Shown here: one piece after another, positions 42,070-54,405 of the stretch
Layout: the number at the start of each line of letters is the position of its first letter
How positions within the stretch are numbered: position 1 is the first letter of the stretch
Assembly (NCBI GenBank): GCA_015680685.1
Contig: MNCI01003715.1
Location: 535,790 to 599,789 of the forward strand
Length of the DNA stretch: 64,000 bases
Reading direction: 5' to 3'
Origin: Gnetum montanum
Lineage: Eukaryota; Streptophyta; Gnetopsida; Gnetales; Gnetaceae
Notes under the pieces: generated by a model
Told to the model about the DNA's origin: nothing
Seen by the model: only the letters and a program-made list of their open reading frames with translations
The model's database searches: none
Position numbers and translations under genes: made by a program

Positions 42070-43000
42070 TTGCCCACCGGTATGGAATACACGTTCCTTA
42101 AAAACAGAAAACTAGTAATTATCAACGCTAAGCTTGCTCCTCAACAGAAAGAACTACTGAAGGTAATCAATAGATGGTCAAAAGCCTTCACTTGGTCATA
42201 TCCTAAATTAACTAGAATAGATCCTAGGACATGCCAACATAGGATTTACACCAACCCCTTCGTGAAGCCTTGAAGACAATTGCAGAGGCATTTGAACCCA
42301 AAGCTGAAGCAAGTAGTCAAGGAAGAAATCGAACAGCTTCTCAAGGCTAGGTTCATATACCCCATTACTGATAGCGAATGGGTTAGCCCCGTAGTTATTG
42401 TGCCTAAAAAGGGAGGCAAATGGAGGGTGTGCATAGATTTCAGGCTACTGAATATGGTAACATTCAAAGATCACTTTCCATTGCCATTTGTCGACCAAGT
42501 CTTAGACACCGTTGCAGGGCATCGCTATTATAGTTTTTTGGATGGATATAGTAGATATAACCAAATACAAATAGCCTCAGAAGACTAAGCCAAGACTACA
42601 TTCACCAGTCCTTGGAGAATGTTCACATACAAACAGATGTCATTTGGCTTGTGTAATGCCCCTGCAACATTTCAATGACTAGTTCTAAGCATATTCCAAC
42701 AGTAGATAGGGAATGGCGTGGAGGTCTTTATGGACGACTTCTCCACTTATGGAGCAAACTTTGATCAAGCCTTGGATTGGTTTGAGCAAGTGTTAAAAAG
42801 ATGTGTAAAAACCAATTTTAGGCTCAACTGGCAGAAAAGCCATTTGATGGTCCAAGAAGGCGTAGTACTAGGGCACAAAATCTCACATGCAGGGATAGAG
42901 GTAGACCCCGAGAAAATCAAAATTATCCAAGGAATTACCCATCAACCAGAAACTATCAAAGATATTTAGTCATTCCTTAGACATACTGGCTACTATAGGA
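42070..43000 (+). pseudogene. Reverse transcriptase domain of element C
   Basis: In the frame of PR. FVKP.RQLQRHLNPKLKQVV leads to EEIEQLLKARFIYPI, SEWVSPVVIVPKKGGKWRVC, IDFRLLN, FPLPFVDQVLDTVAGHRYYS, FLDGYSRYNQI, TFTSPWRMFTYKQMSFGLC, NAPATFQ, the catalytic VFMDD (42724-42738) and FSTYG, RCVKTNFRLNWQKSHLMV, EGVVLGHKISHAGIEVD. Three or four stops (42587, ~42676, ~42690s) look like CAA/CGA changed by transition. RT motifs otherwise complete. Confidence 0.9.
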
Positions 43001-43557
43001 GATTTATTGAGAACTTTTCAAAGGTTGCCAAACCATTGATGGAATTAACGAAAAAGGACATACTTTTCGAGTGGACCAGGGAATACGAATTAGATTTCCA
43101 AACTCTGAAATAGAAGCTCGTAGAAACACCCATTCTACAAGCTCTTGATTAGTCCAAACCACTCCATATCATGACTGATACGTCCAACTATGCCTTAGGA
43201 GCCATACTTACACAGTTAGATGACCAGAAGCATCTTTATTACATCCACTGTGCAAGTAGAAGTATCATTGGTACAAAGCTTAACTACACTACCACAGAGA
43301 AAGATTTAATGGTTGTAGTGTTTGCACTAGAAAATTTTAGACACTATGTATTGGGATATAAAGTATATATACATACAAATCATAGTGCAATACAATTCCT
43401 TATGAATAAGCCAATGGTAAGCCATGGTATCATACGATGGCTTGTAATCTTACAAGAGTTTGATTTAACGATGATCGATCGCAAGGGCACCAAGAATGTA
43501 GTTGCTGATCATTTATCTCGGTTGCTATGGGACAACGAAGACAAACTGGTACAGTAG
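43001..43557 (+). pseudogene. RNase H domain of element C
   Basis: Follows the RT connection (YYRRFIENFSKVAKPLMEL). RNase H segments: MTDTSNYALGAILTQ, TTEKDLMVVVFALENFRHY, VYIHTNHSAIQFL, LQEFDLTMIDRKGTKNVVAD and HLSRL. The usual TDH is TNH here, so one catalytic Asp is lost. Degrades the RNA template during cDNA synthesis. Confidence 0.85.
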
Positions 43558-43599
43558 CATTCTTACCTATCTCCTCACCCAAAAAATACCACAAGAGTT

Positions 43600-44640
43600 A
43601 AACCTTAAGAAGAAATAACAATTTCTTCACCAAGCCAAGTACTTTATGGAGATCAATGGGCAACTTTACAAAGTGTGTCCCGATGGCCTGGTTCGATGGT
43701 GTGTTCCTGATATAGATCAACTACAAGTTCTCCAAGACGCTCATGAGGGTCATTGTGGGGGTCATTACGCTCAGAGATGAATGACCATCAAGATCCTACT
43801 TGTAGGATATTATTGGCCTACATTATTTCGGGATGCCCATCGTTTCATCCAATCTTGTGAGCGATGTCAACATGATGGGGGAATGATTGCTAGAATGAAG
43901 GGTCCACAACAATGGATTCAATCGTTAGAACCCTTCAACCTTTGGGGAATTTATTTTATGGGGCCGATTACACCAATGTCCAATGGAAACGCTTATATTA
44001 TTGTTGTCATTGATTACCTAACAAAATGGGCCAAAGTAGCTGCTATTAAAGATTATATATCGTCTACAGCTGCACGATTTGTTCAACAACAAATCATAAA
44101 CAGGTTTGGTATGTTGTGTGCACTTATTTCAGACAATGGTACACACTTCACAGGTACAAATTTTTGAAAATTAATGCAACACTTAGGGGTTGAGTATAAA
44201 TTGACTACACCATACCACTCCCAAGTGAACGGTCAAGCAAAAGACTCCAACAAGGAAATTACGAAGATATTGAAAAGAACCATTAGCAAGTTTAGGCAAG
44301 ACTGGAGCACTAAACTGAACGATGCTCTTTGGGCATACAGCTCCACATGGGAACTCCCTACAAGCTACTCTCCCTATTAGTTAGTGTACGATAAATTGCC
44401 AACACTTCCCATTCAAACTAAGCTTTGTACACTATCCATAGCATGTGACCTCAACCTTAACCTTGATCTAGCACAAAAACAACGGTTAGTAACCCTTAAC
44501 TTGTTAGATGAAAATCGATTAGCTACCCTGTCATCTAACGAATTGCACAAGGCCTTCAATAAACAACATCATAACCTAAGAATTAGAAAAGTTAAATATC
44601 ATCCAGGAGATAAGGTTCTCTACTAGAATTCCACACATGT
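43600..44640 (+). pseudogene. Integrase domain of element C
   Basis: One base out of frame with RT-RH. Zinc-binding HHCC segment (EGHCGGHYAQR, then RFIQSCERCQHDGG), catalytic core WGIYFMGPITPMSNGNAYII and ALISDNGTHFTG, YHSQVNGQAKDSNKEI, and the C-terminal part KYHPGDKVLY. The first core Asp (family WGIDFMGP) is Tyr, and the Glu before SN is not present, so this copy could not integrate. No chromodomain follows; a GPYIIYATFPSRAMIIYKP segment and NKKLLVNVQQSKPF end the pol region (~44895). Confidence 0.85.
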
Positions 44641-44899
44641 GCCACAATGTACTAAATTTCAAACACTGTGGGAAGGACCTTATATTATTTATGCAACTTT
44701 TCCTTCAAGGGCCATGATAATATACAAACCTGAGAGCCCGAATAAGAAACTTTTGGTCAATGTGCAACAAAGCAAACCTTTCCAGGAGCTTAGGATAGCC
44801 AGTACACATGTTACCTCTGTTGATGGACAACCCTGCTCACTATTTCGGATCTCCTCCTTCCAACTTAGTCGTGGGGGACATAGCCACCTATGCTAACTA

Positions 44900-46774
44900 C
44901 TATAGGCCCTCGGTTCTTTTTGAATTTTTGTTTTACACATTTTTTGTTTTACACATTCTTTCAACTTTTCTTATTTTTGTTTTACACCATCGTTCATGTT
45001 TTTACTGTTTCTTTGTTTGCTTGATTTACTTTTATTCGTCATCTAATAAGTGCTCATGATGGTGGATTGAATTATATCATATTGATTGCTAATGTTTGGT
45101 TTTTACCTTTGAAATATGATGTTGATATTAAGGTATAGTTCTTTTGGTAAAACAGGCAATGAGTCCACATCGTCCACTCATCCATACAACTCTATGGCCT
45201 CCTTTGGCTTGGAACTATACAATCCCTCTTTTCTAAGTAAATTTATTAATGAATTTGTGACTAGGTATTTTTCAAACCAAAGAAATACTCAAAGGATGAA
45301 AAGGGTGTGACTTCAAGTGGATTTGATGCATTTGTGCTGCCCATTCTCTTGGGTGCTTGGATGCTTTTTCTTGGGTTTTTTCCATTCTAACATTGTTCAA
45401 AAATTAGGAAGCCGAGTGAATAAAAATAAGTCTTTCCATGGTGTGGTTCTCATGCATAAACACAAAAAAAAGAAAAAAAATGTGAGAATTCAAAGCACAC
45501 CCCTTAGACATAACAAAGCAATATGGGCTACAAGCGCTGGTTATGGCACTGAAAAGACATGTTACCCATGCCTAAAGGTTCCCTCTAACTAAGGCACTTT
45601 CTTGCTTCCTACTTCTCCATCTCGCTCTTCTCGGAATGGTGGTGACTCTTTCTGGAAGCATTTTTGTTGCTTCAAGTGGATGGATTGGTCAAGTGTGTTG
45701 ATGCGAGGTCATTGGATGTGGTTTGTTTGAGTCTAGATTTGGGATGAGTTCTACTCAGTCACATTAACCATGAAATACATAAGGGGCTTTACACAACCTT
45801 GTTCTTGGGATTCCATTCCATTTTCTCCTTTCCATTTTTCTTCCCATTTTCCACCTCATTGTTGGTTTTATCATTAGTCCATTCTGGGTTGATGCATTAT
45901 TTTTCTTTGGTGAATTCTTGTGGGTAACTTTTTAACTCTTACTTCCAAATGACATTCCTAGAGCCTACGGACTCTTTAGTTTGTGGGTTTGTCAGGGCAT
46001 AAAAGGCATGAGCCTGCTTTGGGGAGAACCCACTGGCATTCCTTTTTAGTGCAATTGTTTAAGTTCTTTTCCTTAAACATTTCCTGCAATCAATCATCTC
46101 TTGTTTCATCCCCATCTATGACATCCACTTTATTGGCATTGTCATTGTTATTTTTTCCCATCTTTCTTGTTACTCATATTTTTCCATCTTATAGCTACCG
46201 GAGGTTCGCTCTTAGTCATGGGGGCCCTCACACAAATTTTTTAATTTTCTCCATTTTACTATTCGCCTAACCCCTACACCTTGGGTAGTCATCTATGATA
46301 AATCTCTGAACCAGTTTCTGCCATAACCACAACTTAGCCAATGCGCTTCATATCGTATCAACTACATTGTGGTTTATCTATCCTTGCTCATTTGTGATTA
46401 TGTTATGTGTGCAAATGGCGATCATACAAACAATGGACTGGGCTTGGAGGAAGCACTTAGGATGGAATGGAACTGGAGCATTTACGAAAGGAGCAAGTTT
46501 GGTGGCGTGGCTATAGATAAACAACGAAAGGCGCAATCTTAACATTGGTGGCAACACACTTCATTTTCTTTCTTTCTCTTTCTCTACAAGCTACCAAATA
46601 AAGGCTTGGATGTCATTTATGTATGAGTGTTCACCACAATGTTGTAATATGCTTATTGATCCGTCACTAGGCACGTTGAGTCTGTCATCCCATTCCACCG
46701 TTAGTTGTCAATTAGTTAATAATTCCATACCCTCCCAATATTTTGTAAGAAACTTAAGAACGAGTTTTCATTTA
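44900..46774 (+). other. Noncoding 3' internal region of element C
   Basis: Collinear with B 14511-16427. Contains AGTCGTGGGGGAC (~44867) and AGTCATGGGGGCC (~46214) tracts, GAAAAGACATGTTACCCATGCC near 45551 and the conserved block at 45961-46033. ATGGCGATCATACAAAC at 46415 follows ATGTGTGCAA, the degraded counterpart of the TGTGTGTAG-ATG start in B; no aORF remains. Confidence 0.68.
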
Positions 46775-46786
46775 GTCATGGGGGTA
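46775..46786 (+). promoter_or_regulatory. Polypurine tract of element C
   Basis: GTCATGGGGGTA before the 3' LTR start TGATGAAG. Confidence 0.75.
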
Positions 46787-47571
46787 TGATGAAGCGGTTA
46801 CTTTAATTATTAGAGTAGTTATTATTGGAGCGGTTACTCTAATAATTAGAGCGGTTATTATTGGAGTGCTTACTCTAATTATTAGAGTGGTTACTTTAAT
46901 TATTAGAGCGATTGTTATTGGAGTGATTACTCTAATAATTAGAGTGGTTATTATTGGAGCAATTATTCTAATTATTAGAGCAGTTACTCTAATTATAAGA
47001 GTAGTTACTCCCAAGTCTATAAATACAGTGCCCAGGCACACAATTGAAAAGAAGTCTTTTAGCAGTCAAGTAGCGAAACTCTTGTAGTCTATTTGAAAGT
47101 TAGAATATTTTCCAAGTGCCCGCAGTAGGAGGTCTAAGGGTGGATGGATCTTTATTCGAGCATTGTGTACCTGAGCACATCTTGTGTACGACAATAAAGA
47201 CGNGTACACATCCTGAACCTGTGCAACACTACTAGGATTACCAAACGCTNTGGCAAATGAGAACAGATACTGGTGTTAGGATTAGTTAAAGCCTAGTTAA
47301 TCAGCAGTTAAGTTAAATTAGTCACTTAGTTATCTCTCTCCTTCCCTACTAGCGCAAGACATAAAAACATAAAAGCTATAAAAATCATATGCCTCAAGCT
47401 TACTTAACCATACAATCATGACACATAGGTAAGCTTGGGAAGACAACGATCAACCAACCCATCCTTGTTCCACAAGGGCGCATAAGCACTTAGTCCTTGA
47501 AATTCGACCGGATTGTGCGTAAAACACTCGTATTCGTATTGTTGAGCATAGGGGTACCTCGTTGCTCATCA
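46787..47571 (+). repeat. 3' LTR of element C (contains a misassembled patch)
   Basis: TGATGAAG...CTCATCA, about 250 bp shorter than the 5' LTR. Two single Ns at 47203 and 47250 bracket 46 bp that are the reverse complement of LTR sequence (compare 38227-38273). TATA CTATAAATAC lies near 47018. Confidence 0.85.
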
Positions 47572-48494
47572 TGACTATGCAACTAGAGATTCTAAAGGTT
47601 TATATTACACCAACTAGATCATATATTTTTAAGCAATTTATGTTTTTGTTTATTAGTTAATTAAGTAAAGATAGTAATAGGTTTTTGATTCTTCATAAAT
47701 ATAAACGAATTAGCAAATGCTTTGATTTTACGTAGTTTCAATGTATTTTTCTTCTGTAATTCTATTCTTCCCTAATCAAATTCAATGTTTTGCATATAAT
47801 CAAATTGAAAAACTTCTTACTGTAGGGTTTGTAGTTGATCAACTTTATTTGATATAAAAGTTAATAATCTATCTAGATTATTCTATGCACATTGTAGATG
47901 TTTCAACCCTATCTTCAATTAGCCACTTTGTATCTTCTTGTTTTTTAGCTATAGAATACACACATTGTTGTACACACTATTGTTCTATGCATTTTTTGGA
48001 AACTGTTAATATGGTTGTAGCTCATGTGGTCTAGATACTTCTTACACAACTACATCAATTTTCATCATATTGTATGCATGAAACACGCTTTCTATCAACA
48101 ATTAGTACTCATTCTCTTTATCAATGTCAAGGAATAGATTACTAAATCCTAGTTTTGCATTAATGGTGCTAAGTCATGTCCTTATCATGATAATAGGGAA
48201 ATTACCTTTGTTGCCTTCAACGTGGATAGCTAAAAAATTAAAGATATAATCATCTACTTATGTAGTCAACCTCATTTTGTTAGGACAAGGATATGATGAT
48301 GACAATGATGCTAACCATCCACTAATGGTGATCAAGTCTTTAAACACTCCTAGTGGTACTATAATAGATTGATTGGCAAGGCTAACTACTTCTAAATTTT
48401 GTACGTCTCTTAAGAAATGAGGTTTATTTCAAAACTTGAGATTGATAGAGGTTTACACATACTACTAGGTTATTAGGATTTGTTCTTTTCTTGG
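47572..48494 (+). repeat. Direct repeat X, right copy flanking element C
   Basis: Same order as 36649-37549, including TGCATGAAACACGCTTTC and TCTAGATTATTCTATGCAC segments. Beyond its end the sequence continues AAAAGGATCC, which is what the left copy lost where C begins. Confidence 0.9.
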
Positions 48495-49088
48495 AAAAGG
48501 ATCCTACCCTAATCCAATCAAAGATTGCATTCGTTATGTTAGTTGTAGTTGTTGAATAGGAGGTGCATTATCTTCTTTTCATGTTGTTACTTGTGGAGTA
48601 CTCGATGAGTGAGATGGATGGATGGCTCCACTAAAATTGAGCATGGTTTTAGGAGTTGTTCTAGAGAAAGAGCATTTCCTAAGTTTGCATTCAGAACTAA
48701 CACTATCATTTATTTTTATATGAATTGTATAGGTAACATTCTTCACTTGTGGTTGTGGGTAGTTCTCCCTCCATTTATGGTGGAGAAATAGAGGGTAAAA
48801 GATTTGGGTGCAAATGATGATCATAAGGTGGTGATGGAGGGTTTGATGTAGCAGCCTTGTGATATTCAAAAAGATAATGATGATGTGTATGTTCAAAAGG
48901 ACTTCTTAGGAATGTTGGCTATTACATGGTACCCATATAGATCGGGTTGATGGTATAAGTACTCTTATGATATTGAGGCACTCCTCGATTTGTATAGCAT
49001 TACTAGCATGGATGTTGATAATTTTCAATTCTGAATCTAGCAATTGGATATTCACATCTAATGAGTCATCTAGTGGCATTTTGTGAGT
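48495..49088. other. Intergenic, nothing recognised
   Basis: Short open frames on both strands (minus 48579-48896; plus 48609-48791) have no motif I can place. Possibly decayed mobile DNA. Confidence 0.4.
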
Positions 49089-50130
49089 CAATTGTAAGCC
49101 CTAGACTCAAGATGTTTTTCATGTGCCCTGTGTTTATGGTTTTCATGTGCATGGTTGAGGTTCCTATCTCCTAGGTATGTATCCTTACCTTCCTATTTTC
49201 ACTCATAGGTTTGGAGCATGTTTCACATGTTTCAAACCTCTCAGGAAGTTTTTGGCTCCGTTCAAAGACCCTCAGAAGGTCCTTGACTTGTTCCTAAGCT
49301 TCATGTCTTTCATATGGGAGACGTCCTCGTCGAAAGTCCCCTTTGAGTAGGAGTTCGAACAACTCCTCGCCACAGTCCATTGTGGCGTCCATTTCACTAC
49401 TGTCCTTCACTTGGAACAGGTAGACTACTGTCCTTCACTTGGAACAGGTAGTTTGTGAGTCGACTCTCATATGGGAAAACGAGGTCCTTGACTTGTTCCT
49501 AAGCTTCCTGTCTTTCATATGGGAGACGTCCTCGTCGAAAGTCCCCTTTGAGTAGGAGTTCGAACAACTCCTCGCCACGGTCCATTGTGGCGTCCATTTC
49601 ACTACTGTCCTTCACTTGGAACAGGTAGTTTGTGAGTCGACTCTCATATGGGAAAACGAGAGTAGAGTATGGTGTCAAGGGTATGCTAGCTTTCTTGCAT
49701 TAGCATAGGAACGCTAATGCACCTTCTTGATGCCATGGTTTGGGCACTTTGCCTCTTGGGTTGCTTTGGGTGTGTTTTGGATTGGGTAGGCTAGACTAAC
49801 AAGCCTCCCTTGACACCTAAGCACTAGCAAACCCCTCCTATTGTGTCATAATAACTATAAATACCTAGGAGGAGCTTCATATACAATGAACTTGGTTCCA
49901 AGCATTTTCTTTGGGGATTTTGACATTCGATTTTATGTAAAGAGCTTTTTCTCCCTTGGCCAAGTGATTTCTTCTATGTTTTGCGTGTTTTGAGATATCA
50001 CTTTTGCATCTAAACTCTATTAAAATGCTACCTTGTTTATCTCGTCCAATGTTTGCATAGTGAATAAACCTTATGGTTTTCCTTAGTTTTGCACTATTGA
50101 TGTTTTAAACATTAAAATCCTAAAACACTA
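49089..50130 (+). repeat. LTR-like block with TATA and poly(A) signals
   Basis: Starts around TGTAAGCCCTAG (49091). Contains ACTATAAATACC (~49854) and GTGAATAAACC (~50060) in the spacing of an LTR promoter and poly(A) site, but no partner LTR, primer site or target duplication could be found. Could be a solo LTR or a terminal-repeat element fragment. Confidence 0.35.
49278..49659 (+). repeat. Tandem duplication (205 bp + 177 bp) with nested 28-bp duplication
   Basis: Copy 1 at 49278-49482 and copy 2 at 49483-49659 start with GGTCCTTGACTTGTTCCTAA and run through CGTCCTCGTCGAAAGTCCCC. Copy 1 is 28 bp longer because ACTACTGTCCTTCACTTGGA plus ACAGGTAG is itself present twice. Copies are nearly identical, so the duplication is recent or a local assembly effect. 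Confidence 0.88.
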
Positions 50131-52842
50131 AAAAAAATAAAAATAATCATTTCATCGAAAAGACTCAACCTTACCCAAAGAGGTCACAACTGTACAACAT
50201 GGTGTTAGGCAATCGAGGTTGTGACTAAGACCCCCATCTTTATTTGCATTCATGTGTTTATGTATGATGTTGCCATCTATTGCCTTGAGCGTGTTTCCAA
50301 GTGGGATCGCGATGCATATGCATATTTGTTTTGTTCTTATAAATACAAAATCCATAAAAAGTATAAAACATAAAAATTATAAACATTTCCTCAACCTTAC
50401 ACTCAACATCACCCTCAACCAGATTGCATTGCATTGCAACTTGTATGATCCAAAACTTCAAGGATCCTATCAACTTCGTCAATGGACTTTAAAACTACTA
50501 AATACATTTCTCGTGTTTATCCACGAGTCTAATAATGCGTTGATCAACTTATAACCATCTTAAAGAGAGTACATTCGCATTAATCCATACTCTTTCCTGG
50601 GAAAAATTCTTTGACCCTCCATAAATTGTATTAACTAAGAAAATAGCCTTCACAATCATTTACCTTCGAATAATCAAACTTAACACGGTTTCTTTTGATT
50701 TATAATCCAGCGAAATTATTTATTAATATGCAATAATAAACATTTATGCTTAAGCTTTAAAAAGACCTCAACACAAGTGCACATGACTCATTCCTTAAAA
50801 TAAATTCAAAAAAAATGAGAGCAAATAGAATGAATCATTCATGTTTTCAACAACAATTCATTGACATCATACACTGCGAAGGTCAGACTCCGTCAGCATT
50901 TCGTAGTTGCTGTGAAAATGCTGAGTCTCCAACCAGTGTTACTACACCAGTTTTCAGGCCCTTCCCAAACCAGAAGCATTGTTCATTACCATCAAATGGA
51001 AACCTCCATTGAATATGACTGGATGAAATACAAGTGACCGATCAAGAATTTGAGTCACGAGTAGCTTTAGAAGTAAGATCCTTAACAAAAATTGGCAGCT
51101 ATTTCAGAAACTTCACCCATCAATGTACCTCAATATTTACCAGCTGAATTCATTGGTGTCAGAAGCTGATCAATCCCATTGTGCTTTAAATGACAATAAA
51201 AGCAAACAGACCTGCAACGAATTAAGCCATAGATCATGAGAAACAGTATACACCGCGATGTAAATTGATTTGCACAGATAAGTATATATAGTTCATAGTA
51301 AAAAGCCACAAAAAGTTTCAAAGTTTTAACTACGTTGTCAACAAGTTTAGACCATATAATTCAGTCTATTACTTTTTTCTCTTTCGAGGGAAAGGCGGAA
51401 TAATGTATTTAAGAAAAGAAAACCATAGTTACATCAGAAAAGGCCAAAACAAAGGATACATTAAATTAAAATATACAACAACTAAGTTATGGTTTGGTTC
51501 ACGATTAATCTAATATTATCCATTTTTATAGCATCTGCAACTGCACCTCATGATTGAATACATTTTCCCATGAACAAAATTTGAACATTGCTGTGCGCAC
51601 ATTTGAGGAATTTGATCCAGAACTTGTGGACATCTCAACTGGTACTCTCATTTAAATTTAAATCCCATTATTGCAGCCCTGGTAATTCTTTTAAAGATTT
51701 AGCTATATGTGAATACAACATAAGCTTGAAACATTTTCCAAATCTCACGTTCAAAATCAAGTACAAAGCATTATTTTACAAAGAATTGCTACATCTGCTT
51801 AAAAATGCAAAAGCGTAAATGCGTGCAACTTTAAAGCAATAGAACCTAAAAAGCCCAGAAAATGGGGCAAACTTATATAAATTATAAAACCAAGGTTCTA
51901 GAGGGCTGGAAACCGGTCAATGGACAAGCTCATCAAAAAGTGTTTGGTTATGTTCGTTTTCTAGACATTGTGTATGTGCCTGTGCGTGGTTTATTTATTT
52001 TTTTTAAGTCGTGGTTGAAACTAACAAGAACATGCAAAGGAAACTTGAATTATAAAAATGTGAAACAATTTAAAACATTAAAAAGTAAAAAAAATAACAT
52101 GAATATTAAAATGATCGATGCAAACATTGAAAGTTGATTTTTTTTTTTTGTATTTATATAATGTTATTCAGGTCCTGTTTTTGTCGTCTGAAACTCAAGA
52201 TTGAGCACCGATACTAAAAAATTTGGGATGCAAAACACAGCTGTAAAACTTCACTGACGAACCAGCATTGAATATGACCTTTATTGCTTCTGGCCAATCC
52301 TCGTAGACAAGCGTATCATCGCCAATTTAAAAACATCAAAAACAAAATAATGGACGCAGATCTCTAATATAATACTACAGATGAAAATTGATATTTTCAA
52401 GCAGAGTGAAATACTTTAGTGGTTTTGCAAAGCCAACTAATTAAAGCAGTGTTTCACAGGTCTCCACGACGCAGGGATAGGGAGACATGGATGAGTCCTC
52501 AATCGCATTTGAGGATGGAGATGCAACCGAGACGTGATGAATAATAGTTTTATCTAGATTAGATTATGAAATGAAGCTTAGATTATGTTTCGCAGCACTA
52601 AAGATTATGAATAAACTTGTTGCAGATTGTGATTTGTGAGATATTTCCAAGGTTTTATGGCAATTTTGATAGCAAAACATTTTTGCAAGAAAGAAAATAG
52701 GTGCAAGTAGGGTATAAAATGTATTTTGAAATATTATAATATGCACCACATCTCCCCACGTCCCACTCCCAGGACATCCAGCACGTGAGATGTTTGGTGG
52801 GATGGGTCCCTGCGTAACACTGAACTAAAGTAAACCTTAATT
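50131..52842. other. Intergenic, nothing recognised
   Basis: AT-rich. No protein motif on either strand and no repeat boundaries seen. The end near 52842 must hold the 3' UTR of the minus-strand SNARE gene. Confidence 0.45.
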
Positions 52843-54405
52843 TTATTCCAACATACCTACAAGGCAAAGCATGACAAGAAGAATCCATGTTATCTGAATG
52901 GGACGACTATACTGTAGGAGATAATGAGATCTCTGCATCCTCCTTTGGATTGCTCCAGCCCACCCATAGAACTGCTTATTACTGGAAACCTTTTTGTAGG
53001 AAGCAAGTACAACGGTTAGCATTAATAATCTCAAACGTTATGACGAAATCGTACCTAAACAAAAATATCAATACACAGACACTTACAAGATTGGTGATTA
53101 AATTCGATCGATGAGAATAGCCCATGTCCCTTGCTCTCTTCACCCCGCTTTTCGACCATTTCAATCTGCCAGGCATCCCAAGCTTCCTGGCCAAACCCAA
53201 TACGCTAAACTGGGGTGCTGAATCTTTATGTTCGGATCCAAGAAGGCTACTTTCTTCACTATCCCCAGATATTACAATTTTCCAAGATCCTAGATCAGAT
53301 TCTTCATTTGGCGCCGATCTCGTGTCGCATCTCCTTTCTATAGCATTTCCAGGAGGAGGGCACGGGTACCGACTATCAGCAAACTTCTGCTCTGACATCT
53401 CTACTACGTACTTCGAATCCCTGTTAAACAATATGGTTTCTTTAAAGCCATTGATATTATCTGCAGCAGGGCAAGATGGGTTGATATCATCTCTCCTGCT
53501 GAAATTTTCGGCAACTGCTAACTCAGCCAACGTATCTGTTTTCTTTGCGGCCAAAGAGTGAAAATCCTGACTCTTGCAACCCTCTGAGCCGCTAAGAAAA
53601 AGCGCCAAATCATCCTTCTCCTGTTCGTTAAGATGCACCCATCTCAAGCCCCTTTTGTTGTTAACCGTGAAAGAATTGCTCAAAGCCTTCTCGATGCAGC
53701 TTATTTGATTCCTGATCGCGACAATAAATTGCGTATGTCTGGTCTTTGCGCTGGAATCCTTCTCCGCGTAACTCTCAGTTACCGCTTTCTCAAATTCATC
53801 AAGCTGCAAAGACAACAACATCCCAAAATCAAGCCCTACACTAATCCATATCAGGAATTAGAATTGAAGACAAAATATAGCAACCAAATAACACTCCTTC
53901 AAAAGAAACGCAGTAATGCACTAAAGTGAAAGTTGAAATCATTACACAAACGCGGTTAAAAGAAACCCAGGCCACATACAAGAAGATTGGAACAATCTAG
54001 CAACAGCCTAAAACCTGGCAATGCAAAACAAACTAAATTAAGAAACAAACCACTCATTTGAACGCCAAAAACAAAATCTTAACCTCACCTGCCATTTAGC
54101 AGTGCCAAGGGCCGTCTGGAGCTCGTAACGCAGTGACTCCGGCTCGGACCAGGATCCCTCCAAAGCAGAAACCGCTGCATTCTGCGAGTACGACCAATTT
54201 CTGAAAACCGAATCCAACCTGCAGGAAGCCAGAAACCCTAGGAAATGAAAACCAGGCGCCAAGAAACCCTACCAAAAAAAATCAAAACACGTAGTAGCAG
54301 CAACAGCCGCAGCAGCAAAGAACCAAACCTGTCAGCGGAATCCTGGACCTGTTCCGCGGCGGAGAAGAACGGATCAGCCTCCCAACGGTCGAAATTCGCC
54401 GTCAT
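52843..54405 (-). CDS. Syntaxin-6-like (SYP61-type N-terminal domain) SNARE-family protein, 4 exons
   Basis: Exons (minus): 54405-54329, 54218-54089, 53803-53087, 52989-52843; phases fit and give about 356 residues. Exon 1 MTANFDRWEADPFFSAAEQV and exon 2 LDSVFRNWSYS...LRYELQTALGTAKWQ followed by LDEFEKAV...HTQFIVAIRNQISCIEKAL form the syntaxin-6 N-terminal three-helix domain. The middle is low-complexity and acidic. The last exon has QFYGWAGAIQRRMQRSHYLL then a C-terminal hydrophobic tail ITWILLVMLCLVGML. Plants have such proteins annotated as syntaxin/t-SNARE family, with the N domain and a tail anchor but no obvious SNARE motif, presumably trans-Golgi or endosomal. Introns 1 and 2 have GT-AG ends; the exon 4 acceptor (AAAAAG) is chosen by phase. 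The TM is short, and a GTATGT just before the stop leaves room for another 3' exon. Confidence 0.85.

Larger units (their letters stand above)
37550..47571 (+). mobile_element. LTR element C (Ty3/gypsy with gag-PR-RT-RH-IN)
   Basis: About 10 kb, LTRs at 37550-38591 and 46787-47571. The only element here with a pol region. Domain order PR-RT-RNaseH-integrase places it in Ty3/gypsy; the tRNA-Asp-like primer site and VFMDDF motif point to the Athila/Tat side, and no chromodomain is seen. No 4-6 bp target duplication: it lies between two copies of repeat X. Inactive now, with many stops, frameshifts and lost catalytic residues. It is the nearest model here for the enzymes that could have mobilised A, B and D. 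Confidence 0.88.

Noticed and set aside
53124-53561. Plus-strand open frame of 145 codons
   Set aside because: Antisense to exon 3 of the SNARE gene, whose exon phases and tail anchor are coherent.
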